Shown: piece by piece, positions 1 through 6,059 of the stretch | Layout: every line of letters begins with the position of its first letter | How positions within the stretch are numbered: the first letter of the stretch is position 1 | Source of the DNA: Bacillota bacterium | Lineage (GTDB): Bacteria > Bacillota_I > Bacilli_A > MOL361 > Turicibacteraceae | Reading direction: 5' to 3' | Assembly (NCBI GenBank): GCA_003486705.1 | Contig: DNGE01000031.1 | Span: forward strand, 4,512-18,679 | DNA: 14,168 nucleotides | Position numbers and translations under genes: made by a program | Notes under the pieces: generated by a model | Database searches by the model: none | Seen by the model: the letters and a program-made list of their open reading frames with translations, nothing else | What the model was told of the DNA's origin: nothing

Positions 1-194
1 GCATTTGATTTTGTAATGCGTCCCGTCTCAGGCGTGTCAACGCCGGCAATAATTTTTAGAAGGGTTGATTTACCCGTTCCGTTTACACCAATTAAGCCAA
101 TTTTTTCACCGTCATTAATACCAAATGATATATTATCAAGTAATGTTTTGACTGAATAACTTTTACTAATGTTTTCTATCGTCATTAAGTTCAT
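1..194 (-). CDS. ABC-F family ATP-binding protein, N-terminal fragment (cut by window edge)
   Basis: Only the first 64 codons lie in the window; the gene runs off the left edge. The translated start (MNLMTIENISKSYSVKTLL) is the opening of an ABC nucleotide-binding domain with no membrane segment before it. A Walker A motif, GVNGTGKST, sits at about residues 36-44. An ABC domain beginning at the N-terminus, plus the IGLIGVNGTGKSTLLKIIAG stretch, fits the duplicated-ATPase ABC-F group (YfmR/YdiF/Uup-like). Those proteins are soluble and act on the ribosome rather than in transport; that role is inferred from the family. The start at 194 has GGTGAG (203-198) only 3 nt upstream. The second in-frame ATG at 185 would have 12 nt, so the exact start is uncertain. 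A simple single-domain ABC transporter ATPase cannot be ruled out from this fragment. Confidence 0.8.
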   Translation of the reverse strand, partial: MNLMTIENISKSYSVKTLLDNISFGINDGEKIGLIGVNGTGKSTLLKIIAGVDTPETGRITKSN

Positions 195-226
195 GATCTC
201 ACCAACAATCTATATAGTATAGGTCT

Positions 227-255
227 ATTATAGCGTAATTTATGACGTGTTTAAA
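227..255 (-). promoter_or_regulatory. Sigma-A-type promoter for the ABC-F gene
   Basis: Read on the minus strand, a perfect TATAAT (232-227) lies 17 bp downstream of TTTAAA (255-250), which matches four of six bases of TTGACA. Transcription would start near 220, giving a leader of about 25 nt before the start at 194. Seen in sequence; activity is inferred. Confidence 0.6.
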
Positions 256-355
256 GATAAGCCGGTTGGCAAAAATTATTCTTCAAAATTTGTAATGGAA
301 AGGGAATTGAAGTTTGTTAAACGGGCGGATTTCTTAAACGTGTTAAATAAGGTAT

Positions 356-388
356 AAAAAAAATCCTGATGGAAATCCATCAAGATTT
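356..388 (-). terminator. Rho-independent terminator of the TRIC-family gene
   Basis: Arms 376-388 and 361-373 form a 13-bp stem with a very short loop. On the minus strand a run of eight T (363-356) overlaps the foot of the stem and continues past it. The only non-Watson-Crick pair (383 with 366) is G-U in minus-strand RNA but C-A in plus-strand RNA, so the hairpin favours the minus strand. The stem includes two bases of the stop codon of the gene it terminates. Confidence 0.85.
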
Positions 389-1019
389 AGGGTGTGAGTT
401 TGTGCTTGAATTTTATCGGTTGCTCATCGACAACGGGTAAGTTCATGCGATATCTCACACTAATTAAACGAATGATAAAAATAATGATTAAGGCAATATA
501 GGCAGCTAGGTTAGAAGCAATGAAGTAGTGCATGATCCAAAGGGCAGTGGCACCGATTAAAGAAGCTGACGCATAAATTTCTTTTTTTAAGATGACGGGT
601 ACTTCTTGTGCTAATATATCACGAATGACACCCCCACCAACGGCTGTAATGACACAGACAAATAAGAAGGTCATAAAATTGTAATCGTGTGAAATAGCTT
701 TTAACCCTGCGGCAACGGTGAATACGGAAAGGCCAATGGCATCTAATATAAGAAACGGTATTTTCCATTTCATTTTTCCGCGTAAGACGATGATTAAACC
801 ACTTGCAATGAGGATGGTAATCATGTATTCATATTTGGAGAAAAACACGGGGATCCCCACATCTGTCACCACGTCGCGAATGACTCCACCGCCAATGGCT
901 GTGACGGTGGCTAAGGTGAAAATACCGAAGATATCCATGCGTTTTTCAATGGCGCAAATGGCACCGGATGCTGCAAAAACAAATAAACCAATGTATTCTA
1001 AAAATGTAAATAAGTCCAT
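387..1019 (-). CDS. TRIC/UPF0126-family membrane channel or transporter (YicG/YvgT-like)
   Basis: A 210-residue, very hydrophobic protein with about seven predicted membrane segments. It has two homologous halves, each with an acidic/glycine helix followed by GGGVIRD, at residues 43-49 and 128-134. This doubled glycine-rich motif is the hallmark of the UPF0126 family (Pfam 'glycine transporter' domain, twice). The family is related to eukaryotic trimeric intracellular cation channels; bacterial members have been proposed as cation channels or glycine transporters. The substrate here cannot be told from sequence. The C-terminal tail of about 20 residues is polar. The length is normal for the family. 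The ATG at 1019 follows GAGGGGG with 8 nt spacing. The gene has its own promoter (1049-1078) and terminator (356-388), so it appears monocistronic. Confidence 0.9.
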   Translation of the reverse strand: MDLFTFLEYIGLFVFAASGAICAIEKRMDIFGIFTLATVTAIGGGVIRDVVTDVGIPVFFSKYEYMITILIASGLIIVLRGKMKWKIPFLILDAIGLSVFTVAAGLKAISHDYNFMTFLFVCVITAVGGGVIRDILAQEVPVILKKEIYASASLIGATALWIMHYFIASNLAAYIALIIIFIIRLISVRYRMNLPVVDEQPIKFKHKLTP

Positions 1020-1048
1020 GTTCTCATCCCCCTCAATTAACGTGTTTC

Positions 1049-1078
1049 ATTATAACAACCTATGATATTTTATGTCAA
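1049..1078 (-). promoter_or_regulatory. Near-consensus extended -10 promoter for the TRIC-family gene
   Basis: On the minus strand: a perfect TTGACA (1078-1073), an 18-bp spacer, and a perfect TATAAT (1054-1049) preceded by TGT, which gives the extended -10 form TGnTATAAT. The predicted start near 1042 leaves a leader of about 22 nt carrying GAGGGGG. This is the strongest promoter match in the window. Confidence 0.85.
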
Positions 1079-1140
1079 TATTTGTATAGGCGAAACTAAA
1101 TATTATGGTTTAGCATAAGGAAACTAGCTTGAAAAGAGAG

Positions 1141-1395
1141 TTATTTTTGAGAGTCGTCCTTGTCTTTATGATGCTTATGGTCACAACAAGGGACGGGGTC
1201 ATATCCAAAACCACCCCAAGGGTTGCAACGCAAGATTCGTTTAAGTGCTAAATAGCCCCCTTTATAAGGTCCGTGCAATTCAATGGCTTCTTTGGCATAC
1301 GTTGAACAAGTTGGAAAGTAGCGACAGCGCGGTGGTGATAAGGGTGAGATATAGCGTTGGTAAAACTGAATAAGTGATAATAGAATTTTTTTCAT
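1141..1395 (-). CDS. yidD: YidD membrane protein insertion efficiency factor
   Basis: An 84-residue small basic protein matching the YidD (DUF37) family. The N-terminal amphipathic segment MKKILLSLIQFYQRYISP is followed by the signature CRYFPTCSTYAKEAI (Cys24, Cys30), then GGYLALKRILRCNPW (Cys57) and GGFGYDPVP. In E. coli YidD sits at the inner face of the membrane and helps YidC insert membrane proteins; the same role is inferred here. The last 15 residues are His/Lys/Asp-rich (CCDHKHHKDKDD), which is usual variable tail material, though the extra Cys pair plus histidines could bind metal. The start ATG at 1395 has AGAGGT 5 nt upstream. The gene is 121 bp upstream of the TRIC gene on the same strand with no obvious terminator between them, so some readthrough is possible. 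It is divergent from asnB. Confidence 0.95.
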   Translation of the reverse strand: MKKILLSLIQFYQRYISPLSPPRCRYFPTCSTYAKEAIELHGPYKGGYLALKRILRCNPWGGFGYDPVPCCDHKHHKDKDDSQK

Positions 1396-1434
1396 AGGAA
1401 ACCTCTTTGTAAAATTTTGAATGTTTTTAGGATA

Positions 1435-1450
1435 AAAGTGGATACACTTT
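1435..1450. promoter_or_regulatory. Dyad in the yidD-asnB divergent gap (possible operator)
   Basis: AAAGTG-gata-CACTTT is a perfect 6+6 inverted repeat in the 114-bp gap between the divergent yidD and asnB. It covers the place where an asnB -35 box would fall. No T-run follows it, so it is not a terminator. I do not recognise a regulator for this motif; an operator role is inference. Confidence 0.35.
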
Positions 1451-1469
1451 CTAGGCTAATGCATATATT
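1441..1469 (+). promoter_or_regulatory. Weak candidate promoter for asnB
   Basis: TATATT (1464-1469) could serve as a -10 box, with GATACA (1441-1446) 17 bp upstream matching only the last three bases of TTGACA. A CTAAT/ATTAG inverted repeat (1456-1460 and 1467-1471) overlaps the -10. The match is weak and the real start could differ. Confidence 0.35.
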
Positions 1470-1509
1470 AGTTAAAGTAAAGGAAATTTAAAATTGAGGT
1501 GAGAAAAAA

Positions 1510-3318
1510 ATGTGTGGAATCTTTGGTGTTGTAAATTATGCTTTAAATGAAGTCAAAACGCCATACGACACTGCTAGTGTTCAAGTGGTTGAACACCGTG
1601 GACCAGACGAAGGAGGACTCTTTTACGATAAGCATGTGTTTTTAGGACACAGACGTTTATCGGTGGTCGATCTAGAACTTGGAAAACAACCGATGCATTA
1701 TGAATATTTTAGTATGGTTTATAATGGGGAGTTGTATAACACAGAAGAAATTCGAAAAGAGTTATTAGATGCTGGATTTACATTTAAAGGTCATTCAGAT
1801 ACGGAAGTGTTATTAAAAGCTTATGCTTGCTTTGGGGAAAAAGTAGTGCACAAGTTAAATGGGATTTATGCGTTTGCTGTTTGGAATAAAAAAGAACAAA
1901 CGTTATTTGTAGCGCGTGATCGTGCGGGGGTTAAACCGTTATATTATACGAAAACGCCAGAAGGCATTATCTTGGCCTCAGAACGCAAACAAATTATAAC
2001 GTATACACAAAATCATGAGATTACGTTAGAGGGATTTCAAGAACTATTAGCACTCGGTCCGTCGCATACACCGGGCAATGGATTGTATAAAGGCATTAAG
2101 GAGTTGCGTCCAGGCCATTATATGACATTAACACAAGATGGTTTAAGCATTAAGCAATATTGGAACTTAAAGGCGTCGAAGCATGAAGATGATTTTGAAA
2201 CAACGGTTGAGAAAACACGTGAGTTATTAATGGATGCGATTACGCGTCAATTAGTCTCTGATGTGCCACTGTGTACATTCTTATCCGGCGGCTTAGATTC
2301 ATCTGCCATTACAGCCATTGCAGCAGCGTCTAAAAAAGACCTTCATACGTTCTCTATCGATTATGAAGATAATTCTAAATTCTTTAAAGGAAATGATTTT
2401 CAAGTGTCGCAAGACAAAGAGTTTATTGATTTAATTTCAAAACAACATCAAACCATCCATCATTCATGCGTAATATCAAATGATGAATTAGCAAAAGCAT
2501 TAGTTGATGCGGTTCATTTTCGTGATATGCCAGGGATGGCGGATGTGGATTCATCGCTACACTGGTTTTGTAAAGAAATTAAAAAAGAGTTTACAGTTGG
2601 GCTATCTGGCGAATGTGCCGATGAGATTTTTGGTGGATATCCATGGTTTTATCGTGAGCCAATGAATGGCATGTTCCCTTGGTTACGTGATTTAAATGTC
2701 CGTAATGATTTGTTAAAACCAGAATGGCAAGCTAAACTTGGACTCGTGGATTATGCAAAGCATGCGTTTGATACATCGATTGCAGAAGCTGAAATTTGGA
2801 CCTCAGACAGTGCGGAAGATAATGAAAAACGACAATTAACCTATTTAAATACGCAATGGTTCATGACAACGTTGCTTGATCGCAAAGATGCGATGAGTAT
2901 GGGCGCAAGTCTTGAAGTTCGTGTACCGTTTGCCGATCATCGCATTATGGAGTATATATACAATGTTCCTTGGGAAATGAAGTTTTATAATCAAACGGAA
3001 AAAGGGTTATTAAGAAAGGCACTCGAAGGTGTGTTACCGGATGAAGTGTTGTATCGTAAGAAAAACCCATATCCAAAAACGCACAACCCACATTACACAG
3101 CGCTTGTGCAAACATTATTAAGAGAGGCTTTAGCTGATCCTGCCTCGATTTTGCATGAATTATTTGATGGTGATAAATTAAAACGATTAGCGAATACAAA
3201 TGATGAAATCATAACAAGACCATGGTTTGGGCAACTGATGACGCAACCGCAACTCATTGCTTATTTATATCAATTCCATGTGTGGTATAAAAACTATCAA
3301 ATCTCGTTTAAAGGATAA
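1510..3318 (+). CDS. asnB: Asparagine synthetase (glutamine-hydrolysing)
   Basis: Converts aspartate, glutamine and ATP to asparagine, glutamate, AMP and PPi in the cytoplasm. The protein is 602 residues. The N-terminal class II glutamine amidotransferase domain (about 2-210) begins MCGIFG, so Cys2 becomes the N-terminal nucleophile. It also carries HRGPDEGG (29-36), GHRRLSVVD, NGELYN (72-77) and HSDTEVLL (95-102). The synthetase domain (about 230-600) has the ATP PP-loop SGGLDSS (259-265), SGECADEIFGGYPWF (366-380) and a C-terminal RKDAMSMGASLEVRVPF. The GECADE form differs from the GEGSDE/GEGADE version in other synthetases, but Glu and Asp are kept, and I recall it as a Firmicute subtype. 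The start ATG has GAGGTGAG upstream. The gene stands alone between a divergent gap and its own terminator. An AsnO-like paralogue with another amide acceptor is possible but less likely. Confidence 0.93.
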   Translation: MCGIFGVVNYALNEVKTPYDTASVQVVEHRGPDEGGLFYDKHVFLGHRRLSVVDLELGKQPMHYEYFSMVYNGELYNTEEIRKELLDAGFTFKGHSDTEVLLKAYACFGEKVVHKLNGIYAFAVWNKKEQTLFVARDRAGVKPLYYTKTPEGIILASERKQIITYTQNHEITLEGFQELLALGPSHTPGNGLYKGIKELRPGHYMTLTQDGLSIKQYWNLKASKHEDDFETTVEKTRELLMDAITRQLVSDVPLCTFLSGGLDSSAITAIAAASKKDLHTFSIDYEDNSKFFKGNDFQVSQDKEFIDLISKQHQTIHHSCVISNDELAKALVDAVHFRDMPGMADVDSSLHWFCKEIKKEFTVGLSGECADEIFGGYPWFYREPMNGMFPWLRDLNVRNDLLKPEWQAKLGLVDYAKHAFDTSIAEAEIWTSDSAEDNEKRQLTYLNTQWFMTTLLDRKDAMSMGASLEVRVPFADHRIMEYIYNVPWEMKFYNQTEKGLLRKALEGVLPDEVLYRKKNPYPKTHNPHYTALVQTLLREALADPASILHELFDGDKLKRLANTNDEIITRPWFGQLMTQPQLIAYLYQFHVWYKNYQISFKG

Positions 3319-3322
3319 ATGC

Positions 3323-3359
3323 AAACTCCTAATTGAGCTGCTCAGTTAGGAGTTTTTTT
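3323..3359 (+). terminator. Rho-independent terminator of asnB
   Basis: The arms AACTCCTAATTGAG (3324-3337) and CTCAGTTAGGAGTT (3341-3354) pair over 14 positions with a CTG loop and one U-G wobble. The T-run covers 3353-3359. It lies 5 nt after the asnB stop. Confidence 0.92.
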
Positions 3360-3431
3360 ATGGTTAGAAATGAATAAATTTCCACCTATTGCACATAATA
3401 AAGCTAACGATGATGTGGGTGGGATGTAAAT

Positions 3432-4397
3432 ATGATATATATATTCTGGTTTTTAGGTTTGTTGGGCGCCATTCTCATCGCCCTTCTATTTATCAAAATA
3501 AAAGTTCGTTTAGTCTATAATGAAGACGAAGCATTTGTTCAACTGAAATATTCATTTTTTTCTTATCAGATTGATTTAAAGGAAAAAGTGGATGCCTTAG
3601 CTGATAATCTTGAACAAAAAGCAAAAGAAACATTGGATAACATGCAAGAGGATGATCCTTTAAAAAACGTTGATTTTAAACGTGAAAAGCAAGTGCTAAC
3701 TCTCAAGCCAACTGATAAAGAGGTGCTTGCAAAACATAAGGTATCGTCTGAGGAATTAAAAGCAAAATCCCTTCAAAACAAGGGGCAAGCCCAAAGATTT
3801 GAGCAATCTAAAAAGATTGAAAAAACATCAATCCAACAAAAAAAGGACGCCAATCATAAGTGCGACGCCACTGTTGAAAAGAAATCATGGTTTGAAAAAT
3901 GGAACGTGCTTAAATTTAACAGGGCCCAAAAAAGAATTGATAAACAAGCATCAAAGAAGCGAGACCATATTAACAAGCGTATTGACAAGATTCAATTTAA
4001 AGAAAAACGTGAAAAACTATTCTTAACCATAAAGCAGTATAAGATTTATCTTGAAGTGGGGTTAAGAATTTTAAGGCGTTTTGTTAGTCGTATTCACATT
4101 CATCAGTTGTTTTCATATCTTAATTTTAATGTGGAGGACCCAATGTTAAATGGGTGCTTACTTGGAATGGCCTGGGGTGTGAATGCGAATGTGTATCGGT
4201 TTATTCAAACCCATGTCAAAAAGGTAAATAAACTTGATTTTGATGTAAAAACTCAATTTAGTGGAAATAATATTTTTATTAAATTTGAGTGTATAATTTC
4301 GGTTCGTTTGGTTGATATTATAATGGTCTTTTTATTATCATTAAGGGATTTGTTAATTATTAGAAAAACATATAAATTGAAGGAGGATATGATTTAA
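3432..4397 (+). CDS. DUF2953 membrane-anchored protein (YtfI-like) with long charged insert
   Basis: A 321-residue protein of unknown function. Residues 2-22 are one membrane helix, followed by a KVRLVYNEDEAFVQLKY beta-like segment typical of DUF2953. Residues about 50-195 are a Lys/Glu/Gln-rich, low-hydrophobicity stretch likely to be coiled coil or disordered. The C-terminal part (about 200-321) holds the conserved portion, with NVEDPMLNGCLLGMAWG (233-249) corresponding to the family's DP..TG..yG motif, and ends in a hydrophobic VDIIMVFLLSL segment. I recall Bacillus YtfI as roughly 100 residues shorter, so the insert looks expanded. The next gene starts 1 nt after the stop and encodes the usual partner YtfJ/GerW. 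Many Bacillota pair these two genes, so a link to sporulation or the spore membrane is inferred, not shown. The start has GGTGGGATG upstream. Confidence 0.82.
   Translation: MIYIFWFLGLLGAILIALLFIKIKVRLVYNEDEAFVQLKYSFFSYQIDLKEKVDALADNLEQKAKETLDNMQEDDPLKNVDFKREKQVLTLKPTDKEVLAKHKVSSEELKAKSLQNKGQAQRFEQSKKIEKTSIQQKKDANHKCDATVEKKSWFEKWNVLKFNRAQKRIDKQASKKRDHINKRIDKIQFKEKREKLFLTIKQYKIYLEVGLRILRRFVSRIHIHQLFSYLNFNVEDPMLNGCLLGMAWGVNANVYRFIQTHVKKVNKLDFDVKTQFSGNNIFIKFECIISVRLVDIIMVFLLSLRDLLIIRKTYKLKEDMI
4380..4386 (+). promoter_or_regulatory. Shine-Dalgarno of ytfJ within the end of the DUF2953 gene
   Basis: AAGGAGG is a full-strength ribosome binding site but ends 12 nt before the ytfJ ATG at 4399, longer than usual. 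It lies inside the last codons of the upstream gene. The upstream TAA (4395-4397) is 1 nt from the ATG, which suggests translational coupling. No in-frame start lies closer. Confidence 0.7.
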
Positions 4398-4398
4398 G

Positions 4399-4803
4399 AT
4401 GACTGAACATCCTTTACATAATCTAATGAAAACATCGATGGAAAGTTTAAAAAATATCATTGATGTGGATACAATCGTGGGACAACCGGTGAAAACAGAT
4501 GCAGGTGAAACCATTATTCCCGTTTCAAAAGTAACGTTTGGTTTTGCAGCAGGTGGAAGTGAGTTTGAAGGTAAAAAACCTAACTGTGAAACACCACCAT
4601 TCGGTGGAGGAACGGGAGGTGGGGTATCGATTACCCCAATCGCCTTTTTAATTGTGAATTCAAACGGTGTTGAATTAAAACATGTAGAAGAAAAAACCCA
4701 TTTATTTGAAAAGGTTTTGGAACAAGTTCCAAAAGCGATTAATAGCATTGTCGGAGAATTAGAAAAAGACAATCATGACTTTTCAGATGATAGTTGGGAT
4801 TAA
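4399..4803 (+). CDS. ytfJ: GerW/YtfJ-family sporulation protein
   Basis: A 134-residue soluble protein of the Spore_YtfJ (GerW) family. The order of motifs is typical: an N-terminal helix (HPLHNLMKTSMESLKNIIDV), then VGQPVKTDAGETIIPVSKVTFGFAAGGSEF (about 27-56), a glycine patch PFGGGTGGG (67-75), and the strand VSITPIAFLIV (76-86). In Bacillus subtilis GerW is needed for function of the cortex-lytic enzyme SleB during germination; the family also occurs in bacteria whose sporulation is uncertain, so the biological role here is inference. It follows the DUF2953 gene with a 1-nt gap and shares its transcript. A terminator lies 7 nt after the stop. Length is normal for the family and no domain is missing. 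Confidence 0.9.
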   Translation: MTEHPLHNLMKTSMESLKNIIDVDTIVGQPVKTDAGETIIPVSKVTFGFAAGGSEFEGKKPNCETPPFGGGTGGGVSITPIAFLIVNSNGVELKHVEEKTHLFEKVLEQVPKAINSIVGELEKDNHDFSDDSWD

Positions 4804-4809
4804 GACTTT

Positions 4810-4835
4810 AAGCGAGTCAAACAGACTCGCTTTTT
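4810..4835 (+). terminator. Rho-independent terminator of the DUF2953-ytfJ operon
   Basis: AAGCGAGTC (4810-4818), loop AAACA, GACTCGCTT (4824-4832): a perfect 9-bp stem followed by T residues to 4835. Confidence 0.92.
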
Positions 4836-4842
4836 CTTATGG

Positions 4843-4875
4843 CCATCCTTTTCGTGTAAGCGCAAAACATCTAGA
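4843..4875. repeat. Intergenic element copy A, related to 7306-7334
   Basis: This stretch shares a core GTAA-GCGCAA-(2-3 nt)-ATCTAGA with copy B at 7306-7334, and both begin with CCA. Both copies start about 8-10 nt after the T-run of a terminator and lie upstream of the next gene. The match is imperfect, with small gaps. See the finding on the two leaders. Confidence 0.4.
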
Positions 4876-5007
4876 CCATATGAAAGCTAGTGCTCTTTAA
4901 AAATAGTGACGTTTTTCACAAAAAGACATGAGAAGATTAACGGTTGCAAGTGATGAATTTCACAACCTAAAATATTAAAGGTTATAACATTTTTTATCTA
5001 GTTTAGG

Positions 5008-5036
5008 ATGACTTTTTCATCAAGATGTAGTAAAAT
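5008..5036 (+). promoter_or_regulatory. Candidate sigma-A promoter for ytxK-ackA
   Basis: ATGACT (5008-5013, four of six matches to TTGACA), a 17-bp spacer, then TAAAAT (5031-5036). The start would fall near 5043, about 23 nt before the TTG start codon. The rest of the 262-bp gap from 4804 holds the terminator, the element at 4843-4875 and AT-rich sequence in which I see no gene. Confidence 0.5.
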
Positions 5037-5065
5037 TTTGTTGTATATCAGAAGAGGTGATTTAA

Positions 5066-6043
5066 TTGGTTAGAGCTGAAGTAATCGAAAAACTTTTTGA
5101 TGTGATAGATGAAACATCAATGATCATCAGTGCCGAATTAAAAATGAATTATTTACATGCGTTATGTGAATCGTGTTCAAACGTCACAGCACAGTCGGTA
5201 AATCAATCATTAAATCCGGAAGTGGTAGAAGCTCTAGAAAAACTTTACGATGAGTTAGAAGAATTAGAATTTTCGCAAGAGGAAGTTCGAAAGGCTCTTC
5301 AATTAGGAATATTAAAAGGTTTAAAAGCAGAACGCTTAACGAATTCAGTTATGACACCAGATTCTCTTGCTATGATGGTCGGGTATTTAATTTCTAAATT
5401 TATGCCGAATCTTGAGGGTGCAAAAATCGGGGATTTAACAGTCGGAACTGGAAACTTTTTAACAGCTATTCTCAATTATTTAAATAAAGACTTTGGTGGG
5501 ATTTATGGTGTTGATTTAGATAGCGATCTTATTAAGATTGCATTCTCTTTAGCAGATATGCAAGAACATGCCATTCAATTTTACCAACAGAGTTCTCTTA
5601 AATCGTTATTAATCGAACCATTAGATATCATTATTGGTGATTTACCAGATGGTCACACATCAGTAGATGATGTCACGTTAAGTTTAAAAGACGAAGGGTG
5701 CGACTATTTACCGTATTTACTAATTGAAAATCATCTTAAATATTTAAAACCAGGTGGGTATGCTTTTTATATCGTACCGAATGAAATATTCAATCAACCT
5801 CATTCAGCTGCTTTTCATAAGATGTTGACAGAATATGCACATATTCAAGGGTTATTACAACTCCCAATTAGCATGTTTAAAAGTCAAGAATTAGGGAAAA
5901 GTATCTTTATTGTTCAACGAAAAGGGGAAAATGTTTCGCCTGTAAATGAAGTTTTACTCGCAGAGTTACCACGTTTTAGTGACGCTAATCAATTTGCGCA
6001 AACATTAAAACGCATTGAAGATTGGATTAAATTGAATAAGTAA
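5066..6043 (+). CDS. ytxK: YtxK-type class I SAM-dependent methyltransferase-like protein
   Basis: A 325-residue protein related to N6-adenine DNA methylases but without a restriction partner. An N-terminal helical domain (about 1-90) is followed by a SAM-binding Rossmann domain: TPDSLAMMVGYL (97-108), motif I GDLTVGTGNFL (122-132) and the acidic loop GVDLDSD (148-154). The motif IV position reads IIGDLPDGH (189-197) where active adenine methylases have (N/D)PP(Y/F), so the aromatic is absent and base methylation is doubtful. I recall the same DLP form in Bacillus YtxK, so this is a family trait. The start is TTG, chosen because GAAGAGGTGA (5051-5060) lies 5 nt upstream. ackA begins 16 nt after the stop with no terminator between, the same pairing as in Bacillus. 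Its true substrate is unknown. Confidence 0.85.
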   Translation: MVRAEVIEKLFDVIDETSMIISAELKMNYLHALCESCSNVTAQSVNQSLNPEVVEALEKLYDELEELEFSQEEVRKALQLGILKGLKAERLTNSVMTPDSLAMMVGYLISKFMPNLEGAKIGDLTVGTGNFLTAILNYLNKDFGGIYGVDLDSDLIKIAFSLADMQEHAIQFYQQSSLKSLLIEPLDIIIGDLPDGHTSVDDVTLSLKDEGCDYLPYLLIENHLKYLKPGGYAFYIVPNEIFNQPHSAAFHKMLTEYAHIQGLLQLPISMFKSQELGKSIFIVQRKGENVSPVNEVLLAELPRFSDANQFAQTLKRIEDWIKLNK

Positions 6044-6059
6044 AAGTGGAGGTTATATT

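Noticed and set aside
718..1065. 115-codon open frame on the plus strand
   Set aside because: It lies antisense to the TRIC-family gene, has methionine/proline-rich non-protein-like composition and no ribosome binding site. The minus-strand gene has clear family motifs.
1085..1140. Possible terminator after yidD
   Set aside because: Only short, weak complementary segments (CTAAA/TTTAG) without a T-run on the minus strand.
1396..1509. T-box or riboswitch ahead of asnB
   Set aside because: The gap is too short for a T-box leader, has no terminator/antiterminator pair, and lacks the conserved T-box sequence.
4353..4772. 139-codon open frame on the minus strand
   Set aside because: Antisense shadow of ytfJ; it has no recognisable motif, and its Pro-rich tract is simply the complement of the ytfJ glycine codons.
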